A stretch of 64,000 nt of DNA, from positions 69,501 through 133,500 of the forward strand of contig CM076961.1 in the NCBI GenBank assembly GCA_039566865.1, in the 5' to 3' direction. Origin of the DNA: Aurelia coerulea. Lineage: Eukaryota > Cnidaria > Scyphozoa > Semaeostomeae > Ulmaridae. The notes below the pieces were generated by a model. It saw only the letters and a list, made by a program, of their open reading frames with translations. It ran no database searches and was not told where the DNA came from. Within the stretch, counting starts at the first letter, position 1, and each line of letters opens with the position of its first letter. The translations under genes were made by a program, and so were the position numbers. Of the stretch, positions 41,536-64,000 are shown piece after piece.

Positions 41536-41949
41536 TTTTTTTTTGAAAATTTAAAAAATCTATTTTAGGCCAAAATAGGTCATTTTACATGGGAATCAGG
41601 GTCAGAAAACATGTTTTGAGATTTCTAGGGATATTTTTAGGGGGTTTTGGCGAAAAAGTTTTTTTTTTTAATTTTAAATATCGATTTTAGGCCTAAATAG
41701 GCAATTTTACATGGGAATCAGGGTTCAGAAATCACGTTTTTAGGTTCCTAGGGAGATTTTCAGGGGGTTTTGGGTGAAAGGAATTTTTTTTGAAAATTTT
41801 AAAAATCGATTTTAGGCCTAAATAGGCCATTTTACATGGGAATCAGGGTCAGAAAACATGTTTTGTGGTTCCTAGGGACCTTTTTAGGGGGTTTTGGGCG
41901 AAAAAAAATTATTTTTGAAAATTTTAAAAATCGATATTATTCCTAAATA
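41536..41949 (+). repeat. Decayed terminal satellite monomers
   Basis: Three to four monomers at the array edge are clearly related to the array but much more divergent. They have CGATTTTAGG instead of CGATTTAAGG, GGGAATCAGGGTCAG instead of GGGAATAAGGGTCAG, ATGTTTTG for ATGTTTGG, shorter A/T tracts with GAAAATTTTAAAAATCG, and CCTAGGGA for CTTCGGGA. They share these changes with each other, so they are an old edge subfamily that escaped homogenisation. The last one is interrupted at 41,949 by an inserted element and resumes at 42,372. Confidence 0.92.
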
Positions 41950-42371
41950 CACGTTTTTTTTTATAAGAAACTTGGATCAGCACTTAGTACTAAAAGTTTC
42001 TTAATTTCGCATGAAAATTTCGGTGTTTTAGTAGTAAAAGTTTCTTAATCAGTTTCTTATTTTTTGGGCCTAAAATTGCGGTATTGTTCGAAGTTGAGCC
42101 TTCTTCTCGAGAAAGGGCTTCCACTTTGGATTGACATTGTCATCAAGAAGAAGCCATGCACATCAAGGCAAAAATTTACAAAAATTTGGAGTTAAAAGTC
42201 AAGAAAAGACGAATGTACCTTTGTTAGAAAGACATAGAATAAGAGAGACACAAAGAAATAAAGTTTTAGAGTTTCTTAACTGTTCTTGAGCGTAGTACTA
42301 GAGTTTCTTAATTTTTTGGTCATCGTAGTACTAGTTTCTTATAAACCAGTTTCTTATAAAAAAAAAACGTG
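41950..42371. mobile_element. 422-bp Tc1/mariner-type MITE in the last satellite monomer
   Basis: The element begins CACG followed by nine T and ATAAGAAACT. It ends with the reverse complement, AGTTTCTTAT followed by ten A and CGTG, giving terminal inverted repeats of about 23 bp. The satellite text reads CCTAAATA before the element and TAGGCC after it, so TA is duplicated at the insertion point and removing the element restores the monomer sequence CCTAAATAGGCC. A TA duplication is the signature of the Tc1/mariner/IS630 group. Subterminal motifs GTTTCTTAAT and GTACTA recur in both halves. No open frame for a transposase is present, so it is non-autonomous. Confidence 0.9.
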
Positions 42372-42417
42372 TAGGCCATTTTACCCAGGAATAAGGGTCA
42401 GGGAACACGTTTTTTGT
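42372..42417 (+). repeat. Remainder of last satellite monomer
   Basis: The sequence resumes TAGGCCATTTTAC, then AGGAATAAGGGTCAGGGAA and CACGTTTTTTG, which is the continuation of the monomer broken by the MITE. Homology to the satellite stops near 42,417, so this is the true right end of the array. Confidence 0.85.
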
Positions 42418-42660
42418 TAAGTATAAACTATATTAAACTATATTGAACTACATTGAGCTTTATTAAGCTATATATCAAATTATATCAAAGCATATTTAAC
42501 TCTATATAAAACTATGTCAAACTATGTATGAAACTATGTCAGACTATATGTGAAACTGTATCAAACTATGTCAAACTATATATGAAACTATATTAAAGTA
42601 TTTTAAGCTAACTAGATTGACTTATATCAAGTCATTTTGAACTAGATTGATAGCTGATAG
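42418..42660 (+). repeat. Degenerate AT-rich minisatellite next to the array
   Basis: A degenerate short tandem repeat with a period of about 10-11 bp. The units look like AAACTATATT, AAACTATGTC and AAACTATGTATG. It separates the satellite from the gene's upstream region. It has no relation to the 127-bp monomer. Confidence 0.8.
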
Positions 42661-42978
42661 CTGCTATATCTTAAGGCTCAACTCACTCAGCTAAGTGTTT
42701 AGGTTTTCCATAAGAAGAAACCACAGCTCCGCGTATTCAGTTTTCTCTGCGAAGTTTGCCAGCTCTACCGTTTTAAAATTCGCATTCTTTTGGTAATTGG
42801 CGCTTTCCTCTATGAAGTTTACCGTTTTCGGGAGACTTCACAGACTTCAGATGCCAAAAGAATTCGCCCCCTACTAGATGGATAGAAGAAAGGACAGGTG
42901 TCCTACTCGCGTGCTACCATGCTTGTTTTGTGTATTTATCATGAAGAACTATCTGAATTGTTTTTTCAAAATGAAGCA
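42661..42978 (+). promoter_or_regulatory. Probable promoter and 5' UTR of the KDM7-like gene
   Basis: This is the only non-repeat sequence between the array and the first coding exon, so the promoter and 5' UTR must lie here if there is no upstream non-coding exon. It is less AT-rich than its flanks. It holds two imperfect copies of a TCTNTGNGAAGTTTNCC motif (about 42,744 and 42,810) and an inverted pair of ATTCTTTTGG and CCAAAAGAAT (about 42,784 and 42,854). No clear TATA box was found. The transcription start cannot be placed from sequence. Confidence 0.4.
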
Positions 42979-63417
<20,439 letters not shown>

Positions 63418-63851
63418 GTAATTCGATTTGAAATTGTTATTTCTCTGTTGTTCCGGGTAAGTTAAAAAATACGTAGGGTCATTTCTTTAAAAATTGGTTC
63501 CACAGGAAAAAGGCTAACTTAAATAGGAACATTTTGTTGATCGAAATCAGACTTTCAATTTCATGATTACGTGCAATTTTAGTAAAATCTGATTTAGTAA
63601 AATCATGTGTCACAAGAATCATAAAATAAAACTTACAATTCGATTTAAATTCATGCACGTGTGAACTCGTAAACCATGAAAAAAATGTTGGTTCTCTACC
63701 AAAAAAAAAAAATGAGCACAAATGGCTCAGCGTTTATAATGCACGATCTTAATTTTAAATGAAGAATAACTGAAAACTTCCTTCCATTTGCGTTGGCGAG
63801 ATTTATAAGTGGGTTGCTCAATTGAACCCATTTTTTAACTTTCAAATGGTA
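63418..63851 (+). other. Intron 19, first part, no feature seen
   Basis: AT-rich intron sequence with a 12-bp A run near 63,701. No gene or repeat was recognised before the terminus at 63,852. Confidence 0.5.
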
Positions 63852-64000
63852 CCGGGTGTCCCAAAAAAAAGTACTCCTGTTTCAAAAATCACCAAAAATT
63901 GATTATCAAACCTTTGATAAAATTTTCTTTTTGAGTTGTTTTGTCAAAGACCCAAAAATATTCATAAATGATAAAATGTTTGCTTTTTGATGCAACAAGG
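63852..64000 (+). mobile_element. Mariner-type element terminus, cut by the window edge
   Basis: After a TA dinucleotide comes CCGGGTGTCCCAAAAAAAAG, very similar to the CAGGGTGTCCCAAAAAAATT end of the element in intron 10. The downstream sequence is different, so it is another family with the same type of terminus. The other end would lie beyond 64,000. Confidence 0.6.

Overview
The window is invertebrate-type eukaryotic nuclear DNA. It has GT/AG introns, an AT-rich base composition, and several families of DNA-transposon-derived repeats. I cannot place the organism more precisely than an invertebrate metazoan, possibly marine. No bacterial, viral, tRNA or rRNA genes were recognised.

Region 1 (1-42,417) is a tandem satellite array that is open at the left edge. 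The monomer is 126-127 bp, always in the same orientation, giving about 325-330 copies by length. Each monomer carries a GGCCTAAATAGGCC dyad (which contains a perfect CArG-box consensus), an AAACATGTTT palindrome, and a tract of 7-10 A followed by 7-12 T. Shared variants show recent long-range duplications of whole blocks (about 18, 19, 20 and 51 monomers). There is a change of monomer subfamily near 30.5 kb, and the last three to four monomers are strongly decayed. A 422-bp Tc1/mariner-type MITE with a TA target duplication is inserted in the last monomer.

Region 2 (42,418-42,978) is a degenerate AT-rich short tandem repeat followed by the probable promoter and 5' UTR of the only gene.

Region 3 (42,979 to the right edge) is one plus-strand gene. 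Nineteen exons can be assembled with consistent phases, giving 823 codons and still open at the window end. It encodes a KDM7/PHF8-type histone lysine demethylase: an N-terminal PHD finger (reader of methylated H3K4), a linker, a JmjC domain with intact His-Asp...His iron ligands and 2-oxoglutarate contacts, and a lysine-rich, acidic tail with the family's conserved tyrosine-proline motif. Its introns are full of repeats: a 2.6-kb terminal-inverted-repeat element with a nested piggyBac-type TTAA element, a decayed non-LTR retrotransposon fragment followed by a 70/80-bp minisatellite, at least three fold-back elements, a 170-bp dispersed repeat in two copies, and a mariner-type terminus cut by the right edge.

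The most notable features are the homogeneous satellite ending only about 1-1.4 kb from the start of a heterochromatin-mark demethylase gene, and the consensus transcription-factor-like sites in nearly every satellite monomer. I found no evidence of a new enzymatic or defence system.
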